Shown one piece after another: positions 33,002 to 44,600 of a DNA stretch of 64,000 nt; position 1 is the stretch's first letter, and the number at the start of each line of letters is the position of its first letter. Source of the stretch: Boletus sp. NGJ (taxonomy: Eukaryota; Basidiomycota; Agaricomycetes; Boletales; Boletaceae); NCBI GenBank assembly GCA_019096195.1, contig JAGTXK010000052.1, forward strand, positions 167,128 to 231,127, in the 5' to 3' direction. The notes beneath the pieces were generated by a model that was not told the DNA's origin, did not search any database, and saw only the letters and a list, made by a program, of their open reading frames with translations. The position numbers and the translations under genes are program-made.

Positions 33002-34062
33002 CTACACAATGTAACCTGATGCTCTGAAGTACTCTTTTGCCTTGTTAGGAGTGATGTTCTGACAAGCGTGAATGATTGCAGTCATCAAGAAGTCATTATA
33101 GTGGCGCTGCAAATGTGCCTTGATTGTAGAAAATGCTTGTTTGATTGGGTTGTAATAGAGGGAGTAAGGAGGCAGGTAAATGAGTTTGCAAACTGGTGAT
33201 AGTTAGTACATGAAGAATGAGGTATTGATGACGCACGATTTATGTCTTCAATCAGTGTGTGGGCTTCTTCACTTTTGTGGATGCAGCAATTATCCATAAC
33301 GAGTACACTGTGGGGACCGGGATACAGGTTGGTGAAGGGTATCTGTACCAAAGATGCATCAGTAAAAATATGTGTAGAATCATAATTGATGCACGACATG
33401 TTCTTTCAAAAAACTCAAAAAATGTTTACCATTGACTGGTCCCTCAACAATGTTATATGCAATAATGCCATCAAGAATAATGGCAGGAATAATAGTGTAT
33501 CTTGTGCCACATACAAAGCACCTCTTGACACAGCAATGAACTCTCATTAACCGCCTGTATTGGCAGGAGGATGTTTGTTTATCTTTTGTGGCTTTGTCAA
33601 TGAATACAAGCATATTCAAATCTGGCACTTCTGCAGCAATGCGGTTCATATAAAGTGCACGCGTCATCTCATTCTGCTCCATAGCAGGAGAGGAAACAAT
33701 CTTTCGAGTAATTGAAAGTCACTTGAGTGTTTGAAGAAGTGTAGAGAACGTAGCATATTTATGATGCTTAGCCCAAAGCTTACTTTGAAGTTCATCAAGG
33801 TAAATGGTTTTCTGATGCCGAATGATGGTAGAGATAAAAGCGATGTCCAGCGAGATGAGTACTCAAGGGCATCCGGTAGCACAAGAGTATTTGTGCAGGT
33901 TGGTTACAGTTCCATATCTTGAATAAAAAGAAAGTGTTTTGTATACAAGCGACTTCTTGATGCCCAGGATGTGACAGATCTGTTAGACACCTAGTTATCA
34001 TGATACAAGAGGGGGATGTGGGCTTTGACATTGGGAGATACAATGCGGCAGCACCCAGGCAT
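33002..34062 (-). pseudogene. IS630/Tc1-mariner superfamily DDE transposase, broken
   Basis: Starts near ATG 34062 with a helix-turn-helix region (SVTSWASRSRLYTKHF), shifts frame at least three times, and ends at 33002. The catalytic core reads MNRIAAEVPDLNMLVFIDKA (first Asp kept, the usual TDE is IDK), then LDGIIAYNIVEGPVNGKHFL, then LVMDNCCIHKSEEA (second Asp kept). In the last motif LPPYSLYYNPIKQAF the catalytic Glu of NPIEQAF is Lys. It is therefore inactive even if frames were joined. The family is common in Agaricomycetes. Confidence 0.85.
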
Positions 34063-34193
34063 GGATGGTTGTGATGAGCAAAATCAACCACGCTTATTCA
34101 GCTACAGGTCAGCCACTTCCAGGGTCCTTGCCTGGCTGTCTCTGAGGTGCAACTTTTGAAATTCTGTTTTTCACATACTTTTGAAAACTGCTG

Positions 34194-34573
34194 TAAGCGG
34201 AGCTAGTGTAAACCAGAGTAGACCAGAGCTACAACAGGTAAGAGAAGGAAATGCTAAGTATGAGATAACTCACCTCAGCTGTTGCCAGGATGGGCTAGCA
34301 CAACTGAGGTGCTATGAACAGAATGAAGGAGTTTATATAGTATGGGATAAGGCACACTCGTACCTCAATAAGTGTCAGGGAAAAGGTAGTTAAGAAAAAT
34401 GTGGTAAAGTGTATTACTGATCCTGACATCCTGCTATATGACATGATAGCACTTCAGAATCAATGTTCCGGAGTTGATGTTCTGGAAACTCCGGACTGGA
34501 GTGGACACCTGCTAAGTGTTATTTGGATGTCCAAGGAATCAGAATGCCTTCTGGAGTTAGTGGTATTTTGTCA
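34194..34573 (-). repeat. Copia-A 3' LTR, main part
   Basis: Continues the LTR begun at 30512-30546, after the TA duplicated by the IS630/mariner-like insertion. It lacks several CpG sites kept in the partner at 40144-40561 (for example TACGACATG there, TATGACATG here). 34574-34822 carries the end of the copia RNase H frame (TELLCNNQVAIILSHDPQF). Confidence 0.85.
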
Positions 34574-34822
34574 CTCCCACTTAAGCATAGTTGCAATCCC
34601 ATATCCTAAACAAACTTCTAGTGTTGTTCTTTTACAAGTGGTTTTATGAGTATGTCTGCCACTATGTCCCTGGTAGAGACATATCAGACCACTGCTTCTC
34701 CTTGTCTGACCAGGTCATCTCAAATGAAATGATACTTCTGTTGGATGTGCTTGGTCTGGGCTCAAAATTGTGGATCATGGGATAGGATGATGGCCACTTG
34801 GTTGTTACAAAGGAGTTCGGTA

Positions 34823-35902
34823 CATCAGTAAATATAGGATTTCATCATAGTGCTCATAGTGCCATAGTGGTTTCATAGTAGTCATAGTAGTTTCATAGAT
34901 AACTCATAGTGTTCATAGTATCATAGTATTGAAAGTGTATTCATAGTATCCATAGTATATTCATAGTGTTTATAGTATCATAGTATCATAGTATCATAGC
35001 ATTTCATAGCATTCATAGTAGTCATAGTCATAGTAGTAATTTTAAGCCAATCCTAATCCTAATCCTAATCCTAATCCTAAATCAAAAGCATACAAAATGT
35101 GTAGTTAAAAAGTGCACAAAAAGTGTAGTCAAATGTGTAGTCAAATGTTGTACAAAAAGTATAGGAAAGAGTGTAGTACAGTGTAGCAAACAGAGTGTAG
35201 TAAAAAAAAGCAAACAAAAGTGTAGCAGAGTGTAGTACAGTGCAGCAAAAGTGTACCAAAAGTGTACCTAAAATGCGCACCAAAGTGTAGTAAAAGTGTA
35301 GTCACAAAGTGTACCAAAAGTGTAGACCTACACTCAACAAAAATATCCAAGTCCATTTTCCCACACTCAGTGTTAAAAAAGCGGACATTGTTTGCCAATG
35401 TTTGTGCCACCATTCTTATATAAACAAGCCAGACTTCAAAAACATTCCCACACCCTCTTGTTTCTTAATTTCATCCTTCTCTACTCATTACATGAAGTCA
35501 ACACTTCACTTTGTAAATCATTAGGATTAGGATTAGGATTGGGATTGGGATTGGAACTGGGATTAGAATTAGAATTAGAATTAATAGAATTAATATTTGA
35601 TTGAATTTGAAATTAGAATGGGCTTGAAATTGGATTAGGATTGGGATTAGGATTAGGATTGCTAAGCCCACTATGGAAGCACTATGTATACTATGGCATC
35701 ACTATGACCACTATGAAAGTACTATGAGAATACTATGAGACACTATGAGAATACTATGACAGACTATGGCCATACTATGAACAGAGTATGAGACACTGTC
35801 ATAGTACTATCAAACCACTATCCAGTTGAACCCTCACTATGAGCACTATGTTACTGTCCAGTACTGTCCAGCACTGGACAGTTAGTCCTGTTTTTACTGA
35901 TG
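34823..35902. mobile_element. Complete 1.08-kb fold-back element in Copia-A RNase H
   Basis: Ends CATCAGTAAA and TTTACTGATG, flanked by TA on both sides. The left half carries CATAGTA-type arrays (34838-35035) then TAATCC units (35047-35080). The right half mirrors this with GGATTA units (35521-35580, 35630-35665) then ACTATGA arrays to 35860. The centre contains a TGTAGTAAAAG-type array and a unique stretch shared with copy 1. Deleting the element and one TA restores an unbroken copia frame (KVPTELLCNNQ). There is no coding capacity. Confidence 0.85.
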
Positions 35903-35904
35903 TA

Positions 35905-38900
35905 GGAACCTTCTGTGGATGTCTGATTTCATCAAAGAAAGTCCAGAGCCAGGCTAGGTGTTGTCCGGCATTGCTAAGTCTGATGTACTCTGATTCTGTA
36001 GTGGAAAGAGCCACCATACTTTGCTGTTTACTGGACCAGGAAATGGCTCCACGATTGCTGATGAATATGAAACCGGAGGTGGAATGGGAGTTATCTGGAT
36101 CCTGGGACCAACCAGCATCAGAGGAACCATGGAAATTCAAGTCCGTGGATAGCTCAGTTCCATTGAAACAGAGCTCCATATCCTTAGTGGCTTGGATGTA
36201 CTGGAGCATATGTTTTGCTGCTTCCCAGTGTACGAATTTCGACTTTGTACTGAAACGGCTAAGTGTGCCTACTGCGTAAGCAGGATCCAGGCGTGTTCCG
36301 AGCATAAGATACATTAGGGATCCTATGACAGTGAGGTATGAAACCTATTTCCCTTCAGTGATCATTTCTGGAATGGTTTGATCATCTGTCGAGTTGATTG
36401 CAGAAAGGTGGGAACCATGTGCCATGGGAGTCCATTCCAGCTTGCAGGTAGACATGCCAGTCTGGTCCAGAACTGTTCAGCAGTATTGTGATTGGGCCAA
36501 GGAGATGGTCCAGAGTTGGTGGTTTCATTTGATCTCAATTCTGAGAATATGTTTGGCTTCTCCAAGATCATTCATTTTGAAAGCAGCGGAGAGTTTGGCC
36601 TTGGTGGAATCCATGAGCCTTTGAGTAGTGGCTGCTAGGAGTAGGTCATTGACATAGACAACTAGGAAACAGACTTGGCCATCCTTCTGAAACACATAGA
36701 GACATGTCTCAGCATTCAGGTGAGTAAATCCAAGTTCTCCGAGTTTTCGGTCTAGGATCTTGTTCCAAGTCCAACCAGCTTGTTTAAGTCCATAGAATGA
36801 GCATCGGACTTTCCAACAATATCTGGGCTGGATGGGGATACCTTCTGGAGGAGACATGTACAAGTCTTCATCCAGTTCTCCATTGAGGTAGGCTGTGGAC
36901 ACATCCATTTGGTCTAACTCCAAATCATACTTAGCAGCCAAGGTGATCAAAGTCTGAATTGAATCCAGGTTGGCTACTGGAGCAAAAACTTCCTGGTAGT
37001 TGACACCTTCCTTCTGTGTGAAGCTGTGCGCAGACTATCGAGGCCTTGTACCATTCCACATTTCCGTTCTGATCTTGTTTAATCCAGAAGACCAGTTTTG
37101 AGGTGATCAGAGTTATATACTCCCTCTGGAATGAGTACAGTTTCATAGATGTGGTTTGAGTTGAGGCTTTGGAGTTCCTCTTCTATGGCAGACTTCCATA
37201 ACTCCTTGTCCTGTCCAGAGTAGGCTTCCTTTTGGGTTGTTGGAAGTGACTCATCAGAAGATGATCTTGCAGATCTGGCGAATAAGAAATCCTCTATTGA
37301 GGTAGCAAATGCTCCTGGAAGTTCCGGATCGTCCTCTGAGGGTTCCAGAATGTGTGGTTGCACTTCCTCCTTTCGATTTTCTTGCCTTGCTGCTTCCTTC
37401 TGTATGGTGCATTCACAGTCTTGGTTTTTGTTTGCTGGTTTGCATTGGCGATGACTTCGTCGCACTGTAGGTGGAGCAGGAGCAGGATCTGGATCTGGAT
37501 CTGGAGCTGGAGCAGGGGCAGGAGCTTCATCTATCCAGAGTTGGTCCAGGCATTCAGCAAGTTCCTCAACACCAGGGCTGACTGGACAGAGGTCCTCCAC
37601 AGGGATAGGAATGTCTCCCACTGGTCTAGGATTGAGTGGAGGTCGACGATTTTCATCATCATAGTTATCTTCTGGTTCACAGAGATGTTCTGGAAGTAAG
37701 CCCTCCCACTGTCCTTCAACCACAGGAGTGTTCCATGGAGCAGATTCAGCTCCAGAGATTTTCCCAGATTCATCAAAGATGACATGGCGACTGGAGCTGA
37801 TGTTCCACCGCTCTATATCGAGGAGTTTGTAGGCTTGTTGTCCGTGAGTGTATCCTATCATGATGCACTTTCTCCCATGTAGTCGGAATTTTCCTCTGCG
37901 TTGTTCCTTTGAGTGTATGTGCATATACCAGACATCCAAAAGGTTGGAAAAAGGTTGGATCAACCTGGCGATTGAAGAATACTTGGTAGGGGACTTTGCC
38001 TCCAAGTCTGGAGGTTGGGCTCCATGTGGTGGTATAGGCAGCAGTGGACATGGCATCGGCCCAAAAGAACTTTGGGAGTTTGGATTCCTCCAGCATGGTG
38101 TTCACTAATGTGGCTAGTGTTTGATTCATCTGCTCTGCAAGTTCATTTTGCTCTGGGGTGTATGGAGCAGAGGTCTCAAAATGTGTGCCATCGGTCCAGA
38201 GTTGGTTTTGGAATGCCTTGTCTGTATATTCTGTGCCTCCATCGCTGCAGACAAATCTGGTATAGAGTTCGGAGAAATCCTCCTGTCCTACCTCCATCCG
38301 GAGGAGAGTTTGAACATCTATTTTCCATTGGTTATAGATTTGTAGTGCTCTGCTCTTGTATTTCATGAAGTAGACCCAAGGAAAGCAACTGAAATCATCA
38401 ACAATGACTAACCAGAACCTGTAACCTTCATGTGATCTCAGAGTTATTGGGCCTCCAACATCCATGTGCACCATCTCTAGGAGGCGAGTAGTCCAGGGTC
38501 CATCCTGAAGTCCAAAGGGTAGCTTCTTCATCTTTCCGAGTGTGCATGCCTCACAGAATGCAGGCATTCCGGAGAGTGTGTCAATTCCTTGGAGTTGGTT
38601 GGACTTTACCATGCACTGGATCAGGTCAATGGATATATGGCCCATCTGCACTGGTGCAGGAGGTTTATATCAACTGTTGCATGGGCCACTTCCTTTTGAT
38701 CACTTGGAATGACACGTGTGTGGTAGAGGCCATTTCTGTGTCTGGCAACCAAAACAGTTTTCCAGTTCTTCTGAATGTAACACGCATTAGAGTTCGCTGG
38801 GAATATAGTGGAGAGTCTAGCAGAAGTGAGTTGGTTTACGGACATTAGTGAGATTTGGAATTCCCGAATTAGGAGGACGTTTGATAGTACAATTTCAAAA

Positions 38901-39808
38901 GTCTTTCCTAACACCTGTGACATGAGTGGTACTGTTCCAATTCCAATTGCATGCACTTCAGAGTTATCTCCTAGGGTTACCGGACATGGTGGGTTTAGTG
39001 GATGATAGGTTTGGAACCAGGATCGGTGGGGGACCATGTGTGATGATGCTCTGGAGTTGATGATTAGGGTTTTTCTCCCACTATCGGTTTGCTCAGATGA
39101 TGAGTAGGTGTGAATCCGCTGAATTAAGGACTGAGATACATTTTCTCGAACTACACTTGCGGAGTTCCTTCTGTTGCATTTGCCTTCTCCTTCCCCATCT
39201 TAGCTTCTTAAACACTCCTATTCCTCAAATCCGCAACCCATTTCTTATAGGAGGTGCAATCGGTGGAGTTGTGGGTGGAGGATAAGTGGTGCTCACACCA
39301 GGCGGATGCATTTGGAGGGCAGATAGAGGGTTTCTGTGTGCTGGAGGCTTTCATCGCTGACTCTGAATGTCTGGATGGGTGTAGGCAGGCATTTTCCACA
39401 ATGATCTGGGTTTCTACCACATCGAAGGTTAGTTTGCTGTCCTCCGTGATATTGATAAGGGATGACTTGAATAGTTCCCATTCCAGAGTCTTTGGAAGGG
39501 AGTTCAGGAGAATGAAAGCCATGACTTTCGAATCCACAGCGAACTTCATGGTGGCAAGGTGGGACTCGGAGGTCCAGAGTGATGCAATGTGTTCTGAAAC
39601 CTCGGAGTTTCTGTCCCAGGCGACATTGAAGAGCTGCTGGAAAATGTGGAAAGTGGAGGAGGCACTTGGAGCGTTGAGGAGTGACATGAGTTTCTCCCAT
39701 ACTGTAGTTCTTTAGCAGAACTGCAGGACTCAGTCTTGAGTAGAAGTGCGTCAGAGATGCGCTCCTGTATGATGCCATGGGCTTTTTGATCACATTCCTG
39801 CCAGTCAC
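35905..39808 (-). pseudogene. Copia-A gag-pol, degenerate
   Basis: From right to left: gag (39715-39208, MSLLNAPSASSTFHIFQQLF), protease and pre-integrase (39037-38620), integrase zinc finger FCEACTLGK near 38570, and integrase core with HMDVGGPI, CSDGGTEY and NELAEQMNQTL (38651-37773). A linker with a PAPAPDPDPDP run is encoded by a GGATCT/GGAGCT array (37468-37510). RT shows QMDVSTAYLNGELDEDLYM and YVND where YVDD is expected (36950-36525), and RNase H ends WSSKQQSMVALSTTESEY (36314-35905). Stops and frameshifts separate the parts, and the mutated RT metal site shows it is dead. Confidence 0.88.
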
Positions 39809-40143
39809 GGATGTCAGAAGATGTTACTCCGGTGGTTCTGAGGACAGGTTTAACATCTGTGCCGGAGACAACTCCATAAGCTTTGCTGCTTTGGAGTTTT
39901 CGGGTGACCTTTACCTTCCATAGTGGGCAGGTTTCAGGTCCAGTTAGGATTTCGTCACTTTGGATATTATCTGATGTTATGTTTGAGTGACAGGATAGGG
40001 TGAGGTAATAGAAGAAGAATTTGTTTTCTGACAGCTGTCAGATAGCCAGTAGCTAGAGTGACGAGATGTGTCTGAGGTGTCCTGAGGAATGCACAAGTTT
40101 GATTTAGTTGTTTGGTCAGATTGCGCCAACAGGGCTCATAATC

Positions 40144-40561
40144 TGTTAGAACTTCAAAACCTCGGAGTTCCGGAGTTATGCAGAGCTAGTGTAAACCAGA
40201 GTAGACCAGAGCTACGACAGGTAAGAGAAGGAAATGCGAAGTATGGAATAACTCACCTCAGCTGTTGCTAGGACGGGCTAGAACAACTGACGTGCTATGA
40301 ATGGAATGAAGGGGTTTATATAGTATGGGATAAGGCACACTCGTACCTCAATACTGTAAGTGTCAGGGAAAAGATAGTTGAGAAAAATGTGGTAAAGTGT
40401 ATTACCGATCCTGATATCCTGCTATACGACATGACAGTGCTTCGGAATCAATGTTCCGGAGTTGATGTTCTGGAAGCTCCGGACTGGAGTGGACACCTGC
40501 TAAGTGTTATTTGAATGTCCGAGTAATCAAAATGCCTTCTGGAGTTAGTGGTATTTTGTCA
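40144..40561 (-). repeat. Copia-A 5' LTR
   Basis: 418 bp, TGTTAGAAC...TTTTGTCA. A minus-strand promoter should lie in it; a TATA-like TTATATAGTAT is visible at 40315-40326. 39809-40143 is the untranslated leader with the primer site next to the LTR. Confidence 0.85.
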
Positions 40562-40772
40562 GGGGACATGCCCTCAATATTTTGGTGTTGTGCCCCTTGC
40601 CACCATACTATATGCTCAGCCAGATGTAGCTTGTACCCCACATTTGGTGTATAGCTTACTTACGCCCAACACTCCCCCTCAAGCCTAATGTAGGCTGAGT
40701 CTGAGAACGAGTTGACAATATCTGGGTCTCGGTAGAGCCTTTGTCAATATATCTGCTACCATTGTGTCTGTA
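40562..40772 (-). repeat. Copia-C 3' LTR second part (40562-40671), polypurine tract and pol end
   Basis: GGGGA (40562-40566) is the second target copy of Copia-A, after which the Copia-C LTR resumes and ends CCCAACA at 40671. Next to it CTCCCCCTCAAG is the polypurine tract on the sense strand. The minus strand beyond reads DTMVADILTKALPRPRYCQL, the classic copia RNase H tail. Confidence 0.85.
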
Positions 40773-41202
40773 TGTCATATCCCGTGCAACTCGACAAGTC
40801 CAACTCCGGACCTCCATCCATAACTCTGGCGCATTCCCCCTCAGAGTACGCTCTCATACCCTCGGACTTGTAACTCACCCCACATAGTATTCCTACTTCC
40901 TCATTCGTACATAAAGTTATGTCCTACTCATCTGTCCTTAGTCCCGCTTCATAGCTGTCTCCGATCCAGTGTCTGTCTCGCTTAGGAGCACCGCTCCAGC
41001 GAGGTCCCATCTCCATTCCTAATTACTCAGCTACTACTTACTCATTACACCTTACGAACTCTGTTAGTAATCTTGTTTCCGATCGTATATAAACCTTCGC
41101 TACCACTCTTGTAAAGTTAGTTCGAATATCAACTCTGAACACCACTCCTGTCCTCTGTCCAAGTCTCAACAACTCACTCCGATCCTCTGCTTGACTTGAC
41201 AT
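40773..41202. repeat. Unclassified repeat fragment D (continues at 47619-47790)
   Basis: A CpG-rich 430-bp block between the Copia-C pol end and Gypsy-A copy 2. It has a TATATAAACC box at 41086-41095 and pyrimidine-rich flanks, so it looks like an LTR of another family. The possible continuation after Gypsy-A ends near TTTCA at 47790. Flanking TGTAT and TGCAT may be a diverged target duplication. Confidence 0.35.
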
Positions 41203-41685
41203 TGTTATGAACCCATGTGGAAGTCCAAACCACAAGGCTCGAACTAACTCGCAGGCTACACATGTCCTGGCTCAACAGATGAGGTGGGGAGTCTTAGATC
41301 ATACTATTCCCAACTCTACAATGACCAGAGTGGTCAAGGCAATGAGTTGTTGGAGGAAGAATACAAGTGGATTAGACTGGGGATTCCAGTCGTCAAAGTC
41401 CTACTTTATATATGTACAAGGATTGTGCACAGACCAAGCTATGTGTGTGATAAATTACTACATATAGTAAGACAAAGATTAAAGGGGTTGTGTGAGAAGA
41501 GCGGAAATTAATAAGTCGTGGATCACATGAGGTATGATGTCATCTGACATCATAGGTTCTAGACCTAGTCATGTGATTGTTCCCACAGTCACATGCACAG
41601 TCACATGACTTGATAAGAAAAGATTGATGAAAATGAAAAAGTAAGTGTTGAAGTGAAAAGTTTGAAATTATCCTATATTATAACA
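41203..41685 (-). repeat. Gypsy-A copy 2, 3' LTR
   Basis: 483 bp, TGTTATGAAC...ATAACA. The adjoining CTACCCCCTCTTTAAG is a short purine tract on the sense strand, the likely polypurine primer. Confidence 0.9.
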
Positions 41686-41696
41686 CTACCCCCTCT

Positions 41697-44600
41697 TTAA
41701 GATTCAAATTCCAGGTGAGTCGTTGTGTTTTCGTGTTCGGTGAGATTTTCATAAGGAGTGAATAAAGAAGCGAATGCTGAAATAGATAAACCACAAAGCT
41801 TGCGTGGTGCGGATGGGTTTAGATGATGGAAATCTTTAACTGCAACCAGTGCAGTTGTTGTAATATCTTCAGATTCCCATGTACGATCGGTGTCGTCATA
41901 TCCCTTCCAATGAACCAAATATTCCAATTTACCTTTCTTCATTCTAGAAGCAGCAATGAAATCAACTTCAAATTGCTCTTCTCCCTCTTCATCAATCTCT
42001 ATTGCGTCTGGTTGAGATTTAGGCTGACCAGGCAGTGTTTCTCTATAAGGTTTGACATGAGAGATGTTCACCATTGGATGAATGTGAACAGAGTTGGGAA
42101 GTTTGAGCATTATGGTGTTTGGAAGGACTTAAGTGATAGCATAAGGTCCGATCCATTTTTGCGTGAGTTTCTTCGCTGTATAAGGAAGTTTTAATTTATC
42201 CGTGAACAGCCAGACTTACTGACCAATAGAATATTTGGGTGCATTTGATCGTTTTTTATCAGAAGAGGCGATCATCCTCTCACGTGTAGCTTCCAGTGCT
42301 TCTTCAATCTCTTTATGATTGCAACCAATCTCATCTGCAAAACCAGTGAGGATTCCTTTGAAACCCATATGCAGTATGTAGTTTCTGGTTACTTTGAAAG
42401 GAATTTTGCCAGTTGCCGTTGTTACAGTGTTGTTGTGCGAGAATTGTGCAAGTTTCAACCAATCTACCCAATCGTTCTGCTTTTTCCCAGCATATGCACG
42501 GAGATATTGTTCCAGATCTCTGTTTATACACTCTGTTTGTCCGTCCGTTTGCGGATGATATGCTGTGGAAATCTTTTGTTTAATTCCAAGGAGCTTACAA
42601 AGCTCTTGGGTAAACGCAGATACAAATTGAGGTCCTTGATTAGATATGAGAGTTGAGGGGAGTCCATGTGTGGACCAAACATGATCTCTAAATAAAATAG
42701 CGAGATCCTTTGAGGAACAAGTATCATATGTAGGTATAAATATGACTTCTTTGGAAAATTGATCTACGACTATGCAAATGGCAGTGAACGAATGTGATGG
42801 AGGTAAACCTGTTATGAAGTCTACTGATAGATCTTCCCATGGTCTTTTTGCTGTGGGTAATGGAATAATTTTTCCTGCTGGTGCATTTTGCTTACCCTTC
42901 ATGAGGGCGCACACTTGGCAGTGGTCTACATATTCTTTAATGTCTTTTGTGACACCTGGCCATGAGAAATAACGAGAAAGTGTATGTATAGTTTTGGAAT
43001 GTCTGCCTTGTCCTGCAATAGGCGAGTTCATGACATAATGTTATGAGTTCTGTACATAGTGATTCAGGGATAAATATTTTGTCTTTTTTGTTTTTGAATA
43101 TGTTTAGTTCTGAGTAAAAAAGGAAATTGTTGATGGCGTCTACATTGTATTTTTTGGATTCTTTTTGGATTTTTGTAAAAAAGTCTGAAAATAAGGAAAC
43201 ATTGTTTATAAATATAGAAGGAGGTAAAATGGTGACATTTTGATTGTGATCTAGCACAGCATCACCATGATCTGGTCATCTGGAAAGAGCGTCTGCTCTT
43301 CCATTCAAGGAACCAGGTTTGTAAACAAAGAGATAATTAAATTCTTGAAGCAAGGCATGCCCTCGTGCTTAACGACCGCTAAGTGTTTGTAGCTTTTTCC
43401 AGTACTCCAAGTTTTTGTGATCAGTCCAGATTTCAAATCTTTCCCGACCGATAAGGTAATGTTGCCATTCTTCGAGAGTGCGAATAACTACTAGCAGTTC
43501 TTTGTCATATATCAGATAGTTGTGCTCTGTGCTGTCAAAAGAGTGTGAGATAAAGGCGATAGGTCGCCAGTTACCGTCTTTGCATAAGGTGGAGAGCACA
43601 GCTCCCATGGCGATGTCTGATGCATCGGTTTTCACACGTACTTCTTGATCACAATTGGGGTATGCGAGAAGTGGCGCTTCTGTAAATTTTCTTTTTAGAG
43701 ATGTGAATGCTTCTTGTTGTTCAGGACCCCATTTGAAAGGAACTTCTTTTTTGGTTAGATCATTCAAGGGTCTAGCAATTTGGGCAAAGCCTTCTATGAA
43801 CCTTCTGTAATAATTACATAGTCTGAGGAAACCTCAGAGTTGCTTTAGTCTTGTAGATATCGGCCAATCCATGACCCCTGCTACTTTTTTCAACTGCATC
43901 TCTACCCCCTCTTTAGATACTACCATTCCCAGGAAGTCTACTTTGTCAGCAGAGAAGGTACACTTTTCGGGTTTTACATAAAGGTCGTTCTCGTGTAAGC
44001 GATGTAGAACTTCCTTTACAACTTCTTCATGCTGCTCTTTAGACTTCCCAGAAGTAAATACCATAACGTCGTCAATATAGATGACGACTACTGCATATAT
44101 GTCATTAAATAAATCGTTCATCATAGTTTGGAAGGTAGGGGGGGAGTTTGTAAGTCCAAAATACATTACCGTTGGTTCATATGCTCCAATAGGAGTTACG
44201 AACACTGCTTTCCATTTATCACCTTCTTTGATGCATACATTGTTGTAGCCGCATCGAAGGTCCATAGCTGTGAACATATCCGCATTCTTGAGCCTGTCAA
44301 TTAATTGCGGGATTAGAGGGAGTGGATAGGAATTTTTTATGGTTCCTTCATTTAGATATCGGTAATCCATTACCATTCATTTTTTACCATCCTTTTTTGG
44401 AATAAAAAATACCAGAGATGTTTGCAGAAATTTGAAAGGCTTAACATATCCTTTTTTGACTTCCTTTTCAATGAATGCCCTGACTTCTTCCATTTCAATG
44501 TCCAAAAGGGGAATGACATGTTCTTTCTTTGGGATGAAGTCTTCTTTGAGATCTATGGTGTGATCCCAATGCTTCCTTGTGGGCATTCTTTGAGATTCTT

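Larger units (their letters stand above)
30547..34193. mobile_element. 3.6-kb IS630/mariner-like DNA transposon carrying a passenger gene
   Basis: Inserted in the Copia-A 3' LTR at a TA that is now duplicated (30545-30546, 34194-34195). Terminal inverted repeats of 75 bp (30547-30621 and 34119-34193) start CAGC(G/A)GTTT(C/T)C. Removing the element and one TA restores GGAGTTAAGCGGAGC, matching GGAGTTATGCAGAGC in the partner LTR. Inside are a plus-strand passenger gene (30687-32336) and a minus-strand DDE transposase (34062-33002) that converge on a promoter-like region. Confidence 0.88.
30512..40561 (-). mobile_element. Copia-A, Ty1/copia element inserted in the Copia-C LTR
   Basis: Flanked by perfect GGGGA duplications (30507-30511 and 40562-40566). 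The LTRs run TGTTAGAA...TTTTGTCA: right (5') 40144-40561, left (3') 30512-30546 plus 34194-34573. Without its own two insertions it is about 5.3 kb. Gag, integrase, RT and RNase H are recognisable. Position 40130-40141 reads CAGGGCTCATAA, again the tRNA-iMet anticodon region. The uninterrupted target sequence can be read in the other Copia-C LTR near 54250. Confidence 0.9.

Noticed and set aside
34838-35860. CRISPR-like regularity of CATAGTA-type repeats
   Set aside because: Units are short, contiguous and mirrored with no unique spacers, and the genome is eukaryotic.
40121-40143. Possible tRNA-iMet gene
   Set aside because: Only the anticodon arm sequence is present, placed exactly against an LTR, so it is a primer-binding site and not a tRNA gene.
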